NCBI GenBank assembly: GCA_037176725.1
Contig: JAZBRS010000077.1
Span: forward strand, 7,750,001 to 7,814,000
Source of the DNA: Posidonia oceanica
Taxonomy: Eukaryota; Streptophyta; Magnoliopsida; Alismatales; Posidoniaceae
Length of the DNA stretch: 64,000 nt
Reading direction: 5' to 3'
Under the pieces are notes generated by a model. That model worked only from the letters and a program-made list of their open reading frames with translations. It had not been told where the DNA came from and did not search any database. A program made the position numbers and the translations under genes. Each line of letters starts with the position of its first letter. Positions within the stretch are counted from its first letter, which is position 1. Positions 21,321 to 32,279 of the stretch are shown here, one piece after another.

Positions 21321-22740
21321 CTGGCTTCCTCAATCGAGTTCCCCATCAATATCCGGGAGCAAACAATAATGGTTCAGCAGCACGGGATTCCTGCCATTGA
21401 CTCAACTGAGTCATGGGCCGTGGAGCTTAGACAGAAAGCTGGGGAATCAAGGGTAGGCACATTTGAAGTTTGCTACAACATAGAGGATGACAGGAACCCA
21501 TGGTTCTTTGACATCCAGAACTACATTCAAGATGGGATCTTCCCCGACTACACAACTTCACAAGACAAAGAGGCAGTTCGGAGGATGGCTACAAGATACT
21601 TCATGAGAGCCGGGGTCCTTTTCAAAAGGTCTTTCAACGAAATAGAGCTGTGCTGTGTCACTTATGAGGAGGTTGAAGTTATCATTGGAGAAATGCATGA
21701 AGGCATATGTGGAGGACACATCAGCTCTCAATTCATGGCAAAAATGATACTACGCAGAGGGTACTACTGGCCCACAATGGAGGCAGATTGCGCAAACAAG
21801 GTGAGAAGGTGCAGGCAGTGCCAGATCCATGCAGACAGAATACATGCACCAGCATCAGAGTTGAATCTGACTCAAACGGTGTGGCCCTTCTCTATGTGGC
21901 CATTTGATGTCGTGGGCCCATTCGACACTGAAAAGCAGAATAGGTTCATCCTCACGGCCATTGAGTACTTCACTAAATGGGCTGAGGCAGAAGCGTTCAC
22001 TGAAATCAAAGCTTCAAATCTTTGCAAGTTCATGCGGAAGAATATCCTCTCAAGGTTCGGGATCCCAAAGAAATTGGTAGCAGACAATGGCGCAATCTTC
22101 GTATCCCAAGACTTCAAAAAGCTCTGTAAGAAGTTTAAGATTGAGTTGCATCATTCATCGCCATATTACCCCCAGGGTAATGGACAAGCTAAAGCTACTA
22201 ATAAAACGTTAATCCAAATCCTTAAGAAAATGGTAGGAGGAACCAAGGAACATGACTGGATAGATAAGCTAATTGATACCTTGTGGGCCTATCGAACCTC
22301 CATAAGAACGCCTACAGGCCAAATCCCGTTTGCGCTTACTTATGGTATGGAGATGGTAGTCCCATTTGAGGTCATGGTCCCCTCATCCAAAATACAACTC
22401 GACGATGAGGTAACTACCGAGGATAAGAGGCAATTATTAAGTCTATAGTTGGATTTGCTAGATGAGAAGCGGTTGCAAGCAGCTGAGCATGCATGCCTCT
22501 ACCAAGAACGACTTGGAAGAGCATATAAGAAGAATGTAATTGAACATAAATTCAATGTTGGTGAATGGGTGCTTAAAGAAATCCTTCCTCGCAAGCATGG
22601 GAAATTGAGACCAAATTAGGAAGGACCATACTTGGTGGTTGAGGCATATCCGAGCAATGCCTATTGTTTGGCCAAAGAGGATGGCACTAGGCTTGAATAT
22701 CCCTAGAATGCACTGCACCTCAAAAGGTATTACCCTTGAT
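21264..22740 (+). pseudogene. Element D integrase
   Basis: One long open frame (21264-22448) then the same frame to YYP* near 22740 with two TAGs. The zinc-binding HHCC is seen in MHEGICGGHISSQF...CRQCQIHAD (about 21690-21830). The catalytic triad gives Asp in WPFDVVGPFD, Asp in LVADNGAIF, and Lys instead of Glu in GNGQAKATNK (22185). The following WVLKE...GKLRPN segment is the usual C-terminal GPF/Y-like module, here GPYLV. I see no chromodomain. Integrase would insert cDNA in the chromosome; the Glu to Lys change predicts an inactive enzyme. Confidence 0.92.
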
Positions 22741-24099
22741 ATGCACACTGAGCCATTAGACTACCCGTGCTTAAGGGCCTACTGCTGTTGAAGCCTAGGA
22801 ATCATGCCTTAGCCTCACCCCACAAACACTTCATGGGAGAAGGAAAGGAAATGGTCCAACACTGAGATAGAGGCAAATCATAAGGAGCCCCCTCCCAGTT
22901 CATGAATAACAAGTCCATACACATCCCTCGAGTCAAACACGTTACCCTAGTACAAGTCGGGTAGGCGTCTAAGGCCAAAATCTAGAAGCGCAGAAAGAGG
23001 GGAGTGTACCAAATAAAAGAGTGTCTCGGTTCGTCAAGGAACGAGTATCCATTGACCGAGCACTCAAAAGGGGTGAGACTACTTGCCACAGTACCCAGAA
23101 AAGAAAGCAAAAAGAGTCAGAAAAGAAGGCAGCAAAGAAGCTGTCCATGTGTAAGAAAAGAAAGAGAATGGAAAAGAAAGCAGCAAAGAAGCTGTCCAAG
23201 AGTCAAAACTGAAAAGCTGGGGAATACTAAGTGCAGTAGGAATCAACCTTGAACTAGGAAGGGTTTAAGCTTCAAATCTTCGGCCGACATCTTAGGATAG
23301 GACATGGACTTTCCTTCCACCCACATCCCACACTGTACACATTAGAGGCAAGGGGCAGAGGCCTAGGTCTAGGGGCAGTTAGGTGCCAAAGCAAGCCTGA
23401 GGTATTTTCTGACTCTGAGATGCACAAGGGACCAAACTGTCAAGGTTTTGCAGCCATGAGGTCCCCAATTTCCCAACTTCCCAGAGGATTCTTCGTCTCA
23501 CATAAAATCAAAAATCCAAAAAAATGATAAAATCAAAATTCCAAAAAAAATGATAAAGTCAAAAATCCAAAAAAATGATAAAATCAAAAGCCAAAAAATG
23601 ATAAAATCAAAAATCCAAAAATAGCGAGTAGGGTAAAATCTACCCAACCAACATCACCTCATGAAACTGATAACAAGTAAGGCCAGTGATGCAAAAATCT
23701 AGGACATTTTACGACTCCGCGTCGTACTCGACCCCTCCTATTCAGGACGGTCACTTGGTATTCGCCTACGAGCTAAGACTGGGATCTCGAGAAGAGACAG
23801 TCCCTCGTCTAGCATATCATCTTTAAACAACAAAGTTGAGGCCAATACTTGTTATTCAAAACCTATGTTTCCCTTAACTTCTCCATTGCATTAAGACTTC
23901 TTTTTTCCCATTCATAGCATTAGGTTTGCTTAAAATATGCATTGTATATGGGTTGTTACCAAGTTTTCTATAACCATTTTGATTTCACAATGTTAAGGAT
24001 GTTTCTGAGTTTCCAGAAGTCACTTTGGACTAGGGGCAATAATACCCCTAGATAGATTAACAAATTTGCTGAGGTTGTGTAGGAGAACAGTTCGGGGGC
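22741..24099 (+). other. Element D 3' region with repeats
   Basis: No gene. It holds two copies of the motif GGCAGCAAAGAAGCTGTCC (23128-23146 and 23179-23200), an A-rich tandem repeat of AAAATCAAAAATCCAAAAAATGAT units (23505-23630), and a stretch AGTGATGCAAAAATC near 23690 that is conserved in E near 45220. This is probably 3' untranslated or spacer sequence between pol and the antisense genes. Confidence 0.6.
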
Positions 24100-24227
24100 G
24101 TTAAACGAGCAAATAGCAGCGTCCAACGTTGGACGCACTATCTGAAGCGTATAATGACCAACAGAGGGATATTGGATGCCTGATATCACGCGTCTTACGT
24201 TATAAGTGCCAGTCTGAGCGTCTTACG
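24100..24227. repeat. Two twin-hairpin blocks downstream of antisense gene 1
   Basis: 24100-24155 contains GCGTCCAACGTTGGACGC as its centre with GTTAAACGA and GCGTATAAT as outer arms; 24171-24227 has ATTGGATGC, GCGTCTTACGTTATAAGTGC and GCGTCTTAC. They lie between pol and the 3' end of antisense gene 1. Confidence 0.75.
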
Positions 24228-24410
24228 TTTTAACTGTGACTTAAACTGCAGAATTTGGACAAAGGGCCCTTGATCAAATATCAAAGCCACCAGAAAGTAT
24301 TTCTAAACTCAGAACAGTCCAAAACACATGAACAAGCATAAAAATGAAAGATATATTTATTCCCTTGAAAAGATACATGGTCCCCAAAAATAAAAGACTA
24401 CAATAATTGC

Positions 24411-25756
24411 CTATCTAATCATCTTCTTCCTTTTCCTGAGCAGCACGCCCGTCGCTTCCACCCACTCCTCTGGTTTGGGCAGTAGCTTTGAATACCACTT
24501 CCAGTGCGCATCCTCCCATGGTAGGCAGCAAGTCGAAGGAGTAGCTGATGGCCCCTCTGAATCATCATGGCGGTCCAGAGACAACCAAAGAACCCGAATG
24601 TAGTACACCATTACTGCATCAGATGGAAAACTGCGCTCTCGAACCCAAATACGAGGAATAAAGCTCAACCGAGGTGGCACCCCTTTCTTCTGCCCCACCA
24701 TCTCAAAGCATCGATGGGAGTTATACACCAAAAAGTGGGTGGGCCCTATCAACTCCAACTCAACTGAAGAACCGCGCGCCTGGTGCTTATGATAAAGAGA
24801 CGTCGAAGGCGTGGAGATGTCAATAAGGGCAGAGGACAAAGAGCAAACCCTTTCCTCAATCAAATCTGTCTTCACAGGCCCAAGCCTCAGGGAATGGACC
24901 TGCAGCCACCTGGAAAGAAGGAAAGGAGAGCCTACAAAATCCCCTCCGATGGAAACACTGGTCAGGCCAAGATATGTAGCGGCAAGAATGGCAACTGAAG
25001 GAGAATGCCAGAAGTGCTCAGTAAGGCCTATCAAGAACTCAGTATGATAGACATCGAAGGAGAAATCCTTGGTGACAAATAAAGTGAGGCCTCTAATCAG
25101 TAAATGTAGACACACCAACAGCTGATCCTAAGAGGCAGAGTCCTCAATCTGCCGGAAGCTGAAGTACAGATGCGCCAAGTTGAGCCTGCGACCTCTAATC
25201 ACTGGGAAGGTAGGCGGAAGGGTGAAGATACGGTCTATGAATGTTTGCATATCTGCTATTCCGTATGGCAATGGGAAGTCAATATCTGGCCGGGCCGCTC
25301 CAATTTGAGTCACACCAAGCAGGCCATGAACATGCTCTACTAGGATTGTCGCCTCACAACCCCCAAAGAAAAAAGTGTGAGTCTCAGGACTCTAGAAGGC
25401 ACATGAGGCATGAAGCAAGGGCCAGTCCAAGTTTGTGCCCAATAAATCCAAAAGTCCATCAAAGCATGTACGGGCCAAAACAGATTTCCTTTCTCGAGCC
25501 CAAAGCACCAAGTCCTTCACCCAAGTGGAGTAGTAGGGGAAGTCATTATCAAAGCAAGGTGTTTTGGTAAAATTGAGGATTTCCTACAAAGAAATTCGAA
25601 AGCATGAGAAACAAAGGAGTGTGAAGGGACCAATGAAGAAGATCATACCTTCCCTGTCTTGATAAGGGACATCATATGCCCTTCAATCTCTTCCAAAGGT
25701 TTTGTAACTCCCTTCTTGTTGTGCATGAAGACATTGGGAACTGAACTAGAAGCCAT
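24411..25756 (-). pseudogene. Antisense gene 1: PMD/DUF7745-like, two exons
   Basis: On the minus strand ATG at 25756 opens a 36-codon exon 1 (25756-25649) ending KTGK, then a 65-bp intron (GTATGATC...TTTGTAG) in phase 0, then exon 2 from 25583 to the stop at 24411. Exon 2 has one in-frame stop near 25128. It contains ETHTFFFGGCEATILVEHV and LLGV, matching the pattern THTFF...E..I..EEVSALLG of antisense gene 3, and later IGPTHFLVYNSHRCFEM shared with genes 3 and 4. This pattern is that of PMD-related transposon proteins. A TATA box lies 97 bp upstream of ATG. A captured host-like gene, on the strand opposite to gag-pol. Biochemical role unknown. Confidence 0.65.
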
Positions 25757-25852
25757 GAAAGCAAAAGAAAGAAAAGGAAGAAGCACAAATCAAGAAGAAA
25801 TCAGTAGGGAGGAAAGGGACAAGTATGCATGAAAATCAAAGGGGTGGCCAGG

Positions 25853-26103
25853 CTTTTATAAGCACAGAAGGGCCGTCGGAAATCCATCATGCAGGCATTG
25901 AGAGAATTTTGCAGTATTCCGGAAGATTAGCCAAGAATAGGAAAGGAAAGAAAAGTTTCTAGGCTCACTTCGTTGTACGCGAGACGGAGCGCGTCCAACG
26001 TTAGCCACGCTAGTTGAAGCGTATAACGTTTAGATCAGCTACCCGGCATTGGACACAGAGATTGAAGCGGATAACGTTGGCCGCACCAGATGAGGCGTAT
26101 AAC
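25853..26103 (-). promoter_or_regulatory. Promoter of antisense gene 1: TATA box and hairpin modules
   Basis: Minus-strand TATAAAAG at 25860-25853. Upstream of it are two twin blocks: 25972-26028 (GTTGTACGC-N10-GCGTCCAAC, GTTAGCCACGC...GCGTATAAC) and 26047-26103 (ATTGGACAC-N10-GCGGATAAC, GTTGGCCGC-N10-GCGTATAAC). The same arrangement is seen in LTR D. Confidence 0.7.
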
Positions 26104-26582
26104 GTTTTATCAGTGACTCAAGTTACTGAACTTGGTTGGATCACCCCCTAATCCGTGATTGAGTTGCTTGAACCTGTTTTACCCATCCCAGAGGTTTAAC
26201 TAAGATGAAATACACGTGTGACCGTTGGTTTCATATTTTTTGGACATCCGGGCCAGTCGAAATCTCTAGTTGCTCATTTCATCAAGTAAATGGCTCATTA
26301 AGGCATCGACGACTTCAAAAGACATTTTTAAGCTTCCAGGTGAAATCTTTCCTTATAACTATGTCATTTACATACTATTTCACTTGAGTATGCTGGTTTC
26401 AAGTTAATTTGGATTAAGGGCCATTATTTTACCATATTGGTTGCTTAAGCTCATTTTAACTTTGAGAAAGGTAATTTAAAAGAAGTGTTTGACAAGTTTG
26501 CTGAGTGTGCAGAAATCTATATCATTTCAAAATATACAATTGTTCTACAAGGTCACCGGGGCATACCCCTAAAGTACAAAAG

Positions 26583-29500
26583 CTAAGGAGTACTCTCTCC
26601 CTCACCCTCGGGAGCTGAAGTAGGAGTCGGAGAAGGGGCAGTAGGAGGACGAGGCGACTGCCGAACAGAAACGCCTGACGGAGCCCTGGAGACGGACCGA
26701 GAGTGGTGGCTGCCCGACCGGCGGCTCGGTACAGAAGGAACGGGCACCCCGAGCTTGGCACCAGCTGAAAAGGCAAACCTCCGGTAGTGCCCAAGCTCAA
26801 GCTCAAGCTGGGAGATAACCCCCGCCATGCCTTGAGAGGAGAAGCGACCAAAATGTCAGATACAAGCAAGGACATGGAAGACGTAAAGAAGCACTGAATT
26901 AAATCATACCACCTGAGATTGGGCAATCTCGGCATCCCTATCGGCAACCTGCTGCTCTAGCTCTCGGATCTGAGTACTGCTGGTGGCAACTGTCCCCTCC
27001 AACTCCTCCAACCTCCCGATAGAGCTGGCAACTATGAAGTCACCAGCCCACTCCCTCAACTCACTCTCTAAATAAGCAACCTACAAGCATTGGTGTCAGG
27101 ACCAAGGGAGTTTCAAAAGCAGAAATAAAATAAAGGCATGTTTACCTTCTCCTGGAGATGGAAGATCTCCTCTGAGCGGTCCAGAGGAGGGGCACTACTA
27201 GTCGAAGGCTGAAAAGAAGGACTCAAGTCAGTTACAATTCATAGTCAGACTATAAAGGCTACATGTGAAGATACCTAAGAGGTAGAGGCACGCAGGCGAT
27301 CAATCTCCCCGGTCAGAACAGAGAGCTGCTGAGTCAAGTGGAGCTCCTGCTGAGCCCGCTCATCCGCCGCCTTGAGCTGCAGAAGAAAGAAAGCAAGTCA
27401 GCCAAATTGAATTAACAGTCTACAAAATGAAATTCAGAAGCTCACCACTATCTCCAGCTGGGCTTGGGAAGACTGAACCACCTCCAGTAGAGCCGCACGG
27501 GACACCACCGCCTCCCCGGGATCTGTGTCCCCTAAAGGAAGGTTCCCGCGCCCAAGGAAGTGGGACCGGTGGAAGATCATCAAAGAAGAAAACTCTTGGT
27601 CTATCCACTCAGCCCACACCGCCTCGTCCTCCTTTGTGGCATCCGTCGGAGCAGAAGAACCACGACGGGCCCAGTCCAAGAGCTGTGGACCGTAGACATC
27701 CACCCAATGACGAGCACGGCTGCCCCCACCGCGTGTCTCTCGCCAAACTTGGTGAGGAGGAGGTAGAGGCTGAGCCTGTCGGTGCCCCAGCTGTCGTAGT
27801 GCCTTGCCAATCTGCTGGAAGTGACTGTGGTTCCAGCAGTGGATCCATACGTCCCGGTCGAAAATGGCCCGATCACGGGCAATCTTAGGGACATCAGCAT
27901 GCTCTCCCTCAGCATATGGACACCAAACCACCTGAAAGGAGCAATACATGTCAGCAAGTAGCATAAATAAATAAACAGAAGCTGAAATTAAAAGAAGCAA
28001 GTTACCTGAGCCAGGACAAGGAGCTCGAAAAGCAGACGACTGACATAGCAGTTGTCATCTGCAAGCTCAAGGGCCCGCTTAACAGCGCCCAAAATAGTCC
28101 CCGAGGAAAGGGGACACCGGTAGGAGGAACTGGAGGAGGGGCAGGTCGTAGAAAGGTGAAGTGGTCCCACGCCCACATCTGCATGCCAAACAAGGAAGCT
28201 GTTAGCAAGAATATAATATCCAATGCAAGCTTAAATATGCAGATTTTACCTGAAGGAATGACAGGTTCCCACCCAACTGGCGAGAACTGCCGGCAGTGAA
28301 GCGGAAGAGGGTGGAGTACAGGTGCACCAAGCTGGCCGCACCCCAAGCGTACTCTCCCACGCGCTCTAAGTCCGCCAGGAGAGGAAGGAACCACGCCGAG
28401 AGCTTCGAGAAGGAGTGCGAAAAGAGCACCTCCCCAAACAACATTAGGAGGAAGGCCCGCAGCTACTGGTCGACCTCGACACCTAGTCTGGCTACTGTCT
28501 CTGCCAGCTCACTAACTCGGCGAACCGCAGAAGTAATCACCACAAGCTGCTCCCCGCTCATGGCTAACTGACGTCCAACAAGCTCCTGCGCCAAGGCTGA
28601 GTAACCCGAGCACACCCGCCCCATCACTGGTCTGCCCGTGACTCGGAGACCAGTCAGCCGCACCATGTCCTCAAGGGAGAGGACAAACTCGCCCACCCTC
28701 ATGACGATCGAGCTTGTGCGGAAGTTCCACCACTCTGGGACCGCCTCCAAGAACATCGGACGGAAGGGAAAATCCGGGATGGACAGGAAATACCCAAATC
28801 CCATCTGATCCAGACGCTCCTGCTGGAAGGCAGCCAACAAGGCGTAGGACTGGCAGACCTGACCCCAGTAGCAATAGGTCACGGTCGGTGCTCAACTCTG
28901 CAAACAAGCAAGAGAATCATCAGTCAGGATGAAATAATTGAATAAAATGAGGGAACAATGAAAAGATGTCTACCTGCCCCCTCGAAGCTAGTGTGGCAGT
29001 GGCGTACTCTGATCGAGACACGTCCCTACGCGGTCCCGATGCCTACACCTCATCCCGAGGGATCTACTCCCGCCAGTAGTCCGGGGGATCCCTCGCATCG
29101 CCCTCTACCTCCCGTCGAACAAAGTCAACCATGTTCCGCCACCAACCGTCGTCCTCACCAAATTGCATGAGGAAGGGGTCGACCGGCCTCACCTCTGGCA
29201 CCTCCGCGGGCCCCGCCTCGTCTAGGAAAACCTCAGGCCTCGTCTCTGAGACCGTCTCCTCCGAATCCTTGTAACTGAAAGAACTACTAGAATCGGAGTC
29301 CACCGCCACTGTCGTCTCTATGGCCTCCCCGGAACCAGAGTCTGCCCCCACGGCATCCTCACTAGCTGTCGCCTCTGCCTCCACGGCATCGCCACCAGCT
29401 GCCACCTGGGCCTCTGTGGTACCACCACCAGCCGCCACCATTTTCGTCGCCTCAGGCCCTACGGCGTCACCACCGGCCTCCACCACCTCCACCGTAGTCC

Positions 29501-29759
29501 GGCCGGCCTCCACAGCCTCCCCAGGCACCATCCCAGCTTCAACCACCCCGGCCACCGTCTCCATAGCCGCAACACCGGCCCCGGCAGGTGCAGCCCTGCC
29601 TGCCACTGCCCAGCTGGTGGCCTCCGCAGCCCTCGCCGTCGCCTCCCCTGCAGTTGGGCCAACTGCCGGTGCCTCCGACGAAGGCTCGCCAAAGGGCGAA
29701 GGCCTCGTCCGAGCTCGTTTCGCCGTCTGGGTGTAGAAGTGAGAAATCCGCTTCTCCAT
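26583..29759 (-). pseudogene. Antisense gene 2: plant mobile domain (PMD) protein, about eight exons
   Basis: Exons read on the minus strand: 29759-28974, 28897-28250, 28178-28006, 27931-27446, 27376-27275, 27208-27146, 27080-26913 and 26830-26583, each with GT/AG borders. Exon 1 is Ala/Glu/Val-rich (low complexity). Exons 2-4 form a clear PMD: PEWWNFRTSSIVMRVGEF, LEDMVRLTGLRVTGRPV, EYAWGAASLVHLYSTLFR, QLGGNLSFLQ|MWAWDHFTF, WCPYAEGEHADVP and KALRQLGHRQ. Later exons code coiled-coil (LEELEGTVATSSTQIRELEQQ). In-frame stops in exon 1 and at the start of exon 2, a frameshift in exon 3 and TAG at the exon 5 end show decay. MAIL1/MAIN-type PMD proteins act in the nucleus on gene and transposon silencing; function here is inferred only. 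Confidence 0.75.
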
Positions 29760-29865
29760 CAAAGTATTCTCACCGGAATAAGAAGGAAGATCGTCGGAAA
29801 GCTCGCTGGCACCGGAGAAGAAGAAGAGAGGAGAAGCAGGTGACCACCCGTGGCGTAGGACGAGG

Positions 29866-30029
29866 GTTTTATACCTTTCAACGTTATCTGCATAAATTGC
29901 CGCGTCCAACACCTCGGGAAGAAAGAATGTTATACGCACGCTATGGCTCGTCCAACGTTTTGAGAGTTAAAACGTTAGCCGCTGGTTTCCCAGCGTACAA
30001 CATTGGTCGCTCCATTTTCAGCGTACAAC
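29866..30029 (-). promoter_or_regulatory. Promoter of antisense gene 2: TATA box and hairpin modules
   Basis: Minus-strand TATAAAAC at 29873-29866, 107 bp before ATG. Hairpin units follow at once upstream: 29883-29910 (GTTATCTGC...GCGTCCAAC), a GTTATACGC...CGTCCAAC unit, and a twin at 29974-30029 (GTTAGCCGC-N10-GCGTACAAC, ATTGGTCGC-N10-GCGTACAAC). The stems are not always complementary (GTTAGCCGC versus GCGTACAAC), but the outer AAC/GTT and GCG positions are kept. Confidence 0.7.
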
Positions 30030-30148
30030 GCTTTAAGTTCAGGGAAGTGTTCTGAATTCTGATGCTTTCATTCAACTCATACAAATTCATTCAAAAGAGA
30101 CCAAAGAGACGAAATAAATTTTATTGATGATAAATGACACATTTCTAA

Positions 30149-31507
30149 CTACATTTTCTGTCTTTTTGAAGGAAATTCAATGAACAACTTAGGCCACACA
30201 CCCTCGTACCAAGCGTCATAAGTTGCAAGAGAGATGGCTTCACGGTCCGCATTCGAGTTCTCCCATGCAGAAAGGACTCCGTTTTGCCCCTTCCCGTCCC
30301 AAGTACCAGCCTGATAGAAGACCTAGATGATGTCCCCATGGGTGTCTCTCAAGCGCGGGAGAATCATGTCGAAGAAGCGAGGCAAGGGAGGTATAGCCTG
30401 AGGAGTACCCAGCATCGAGAAGCATCGCTGAGGGTTGTACCTCACAAACTCGGTCGCCCCAATCAACGTTAGGAAATACTCTAGGTCAGACACTGTCCTG
30501 AAAGACGAGGGAGGACTGAAGGAGTCCATCTGCGACTTGACCTCACAAGCGCATAGACAACGAATGTACTCCTCCAATGGAAGGCTAGCATCAAGAGCAG
30601 GCAGAAGAAAATGCTCCTCCAACCAGCGCAAAACTAGGAAAGGCGAGCCGAAGAATGGTCCCCCGAGGCAGGTACTGGATAAGCCCCATATGGTAAAAGC
30701 CAAAACAGACTGACTCAAGCATTTCTCCGGATTGCGAACGCAGATGCAAATGAACTCAGCATGGTAGGCGCTAATGGTCAGGGCTTCATTTGGGAAGAGT
30801 ACCAGTCCCCCGATCAGAATAAAGACACATTCCAAGCAGGAAGCCTCAGAGTAGATGCTGTCGCGCTGTTTCCAGAAGAATTTCCACAAGGAGGAGAGTT
30901 TGATACAGCCATCTAGCACCAGGTCCTCCGGCACAACAACAGAGCCAAAGATGCGCTTTAAGAGAGAAAAAGAGCCTACCACCCCGATTGGCAAAAGGTA
31001 GGCATCCCTGCAGTAATTGGATAGGTTGGCCTGTCGAGTACCTAAAAGGGCGCTCACCTCCTCCAAAAGGATGTTCAACTCCCTTGAAGAAGAAAAGAAT
31101 GTGTGGATCAAAGGATTCCACAGCCCGCAAAGGTCGAAAAGCACCTTCCAGTCAATAGGCTGCCGCAACTGGTGAAGAGCTTGACAAAGACCAACCTCTT
31201 CCAAGCACTCCCGATACTTCTTCAAAGCCCAAGAGCGGAATTGTTGAACCCAGTCCAACTAGTAGGCTTTCGAGTCACGGTTGTTGTTGATAGAGGATAG
31301 GGGCTATGAAGTAAGAAAAATCAGCAGAGATAGAGAGATACGAGAATGGGAGTATGGGGCAATGATGAAAACGAGAAGTACCTTCTCATGCACCAAGAGA
31401 TTCGCCAAGTGATTAGGTATAGCCTCCAGCCGAAGTTGCACCATGTCGGAAGGAGAGGAGAAGACGGCCACTTGGAAGGCATGGCACGGGATATCGCTCA
31501 AATCCAT
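30149..31507 (-). pseudogene. Antisense gene 3: PMD/DUF7745-like, two exons
   Basis: ATG at 31507 opens a 42-codon exon 1 (MDLSDIPCHAFQ... to LLVHEK) ending at 31382. A 123-bp intron (GTACTTCTC...CCTACTAG) in phase 0 leads to exon 2 from 31258. Exon 2 is open for 311 codons, has one stop near 30323, and continues to TAG at 30149. It shows LWNPLIHTFFSSSRELNIL, LEEVSALLGTRQ, FGSPFLVLRWLEEHF, and FVRYNPQRCFSMLG, the latter aligned with FLVYNSHRCFEMVG of gene 1. It is the best preserved of the cluster, broken by a single in-frame stop. PMD-related by pattern, role unknown. Confidence 0.7.
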
Positions 31508-31598
31508 GAGGAGAAGCACAATTCCGAGCAAGTAAATAAATCAATAAAGAAAGGAAGATTGATGCTTTAACTACAAGATCCATGCCAAGAGGGGGGCT

Positions 31599-31789
31599 AA
31601 TATAGGCCGTGAAGCCTTCATCAGAATGGAAACCTAAAGAAAATCAGAGATTTACTGCCAAAACGGTGGTGCCCGAACAGGAAAGACAGCAGCTTGTCTC
31701 GCGACGTTATACACAGCCACCTTGCCGTCCAACGTTAGCCACGATGTTTGACGCATCCAACGTTGAACGCTAACAATCCAGCGTCCAAC
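31599..31789 (-). promoter_or_regulatory. Promoter of antisense gene 3: TATA-like box and triple hairpin
   Basis: Weak TATATT at 31604-31599 on the minus strand, 92 bp before ATG. A triple block at 31706-31789 has arms GTTATACAC, CGTCCAAC, GTTAGCCAC, GCATCCAAC, GTTGAACGC and GCGTCCAAC with 10-11 base loops. Confidence 0.6.
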
Positions 31790-32254
31790 AAATCAAAGCA
31801 GAATTGAGAGTGAATCAGCAAGCCCCGGAGCACAACCGGGCCAACAAAGCAAGCAAAGCCAAAGAAGCGAATGTACATCTCATGGAGATGCTCCCAATAG
31901 GAGCGAGCCCAGCTAGACAATAGCACCTGACACAGAAAATCCAAAGAACAACATTAATAACTCCCTAAAGAAGAAAAATAAACAAATAACTCAATAAGAA
32001 GCTAAACACATAAAATTGACCTCACTTGGCCTAGCTCTGCAAGCTCAGCTGCTGTCTGAGCTCTCTTGGGAGGAGGATAGCGAGGGACCTCGTCCAAACC
32101 AAGGCTGTCACCATCACTGCCACTCATCTCTGTCCTAGCGGGAGACGGTGCACGTGGACGCCTTGCCCGAAGCTTGCGAGGACGAGAGGAGCTCGCCCCC
32201 GCAGTAGAAGGACCTACCTCGTCCCTCCCAATCTCAACCTCCTCATCAGAAACC
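31735..32254 (-). pseudogene. Antisense gene fragment 5 (C-terminal exons)
   Basis: Two exon-like pieces on the minus strand: 32254-32026, after TATTCCAG, coding a polar, Arg/Pro-rich segment (RPRKLRARRPRAPSPA, then PKRAQTAAELAELGQ), and 31926-31735, after TTCTGTGTCAG, coding VLLSSWARSYWEHLHEMY. A GTGAGG donor ends the first. The 5' part is missing; AT-rich DNA follows. Its 3' end runs into the hairpin block of gene 3. Probably the tail of another antisense gene of the same cluster; no family recognised. Confidence 0.4.
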
Positions 32255-32279
32255 CTGGAATAGTGGCACAAGTAGAGTT

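Larger units (their letters stand above)
11410..32254 (+). mobile_element. Element D: Tat/Ogre-like element with antisense PMD gene cluster
   Basis: Order: 5' LTR, PBS-like site, leader with candidate intron, A-rich tract, gag, PR1, PR2 with G-patch, linker, RT, RNase H, second RNase H, IN, 3' region, then antisense genes on the minus strand. The two RNase H domains and dual-ORF style place it in the Tat lineage. The right end is uncertain: no 3' LTR matching the 5' LTR was found. The antisense genes up to 32254 are assigned to D because their hairpin modules are of the D type (GCGTATAAC/GTTAGCCAC); they could instead belong to a second nested element. Confidence 0.6.

Noticed and set aside
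23101..23212. Lys-rich ORFs around 23004-23252
   Set aside because: Product of the purine-rich repeat in the 3' region of D.
29320..29736. Plus-strand Ala/Pro/Ser-rich ORF
   Set aside because: Shadow of the low-complexity first exon of the minus-strand PMD gene.
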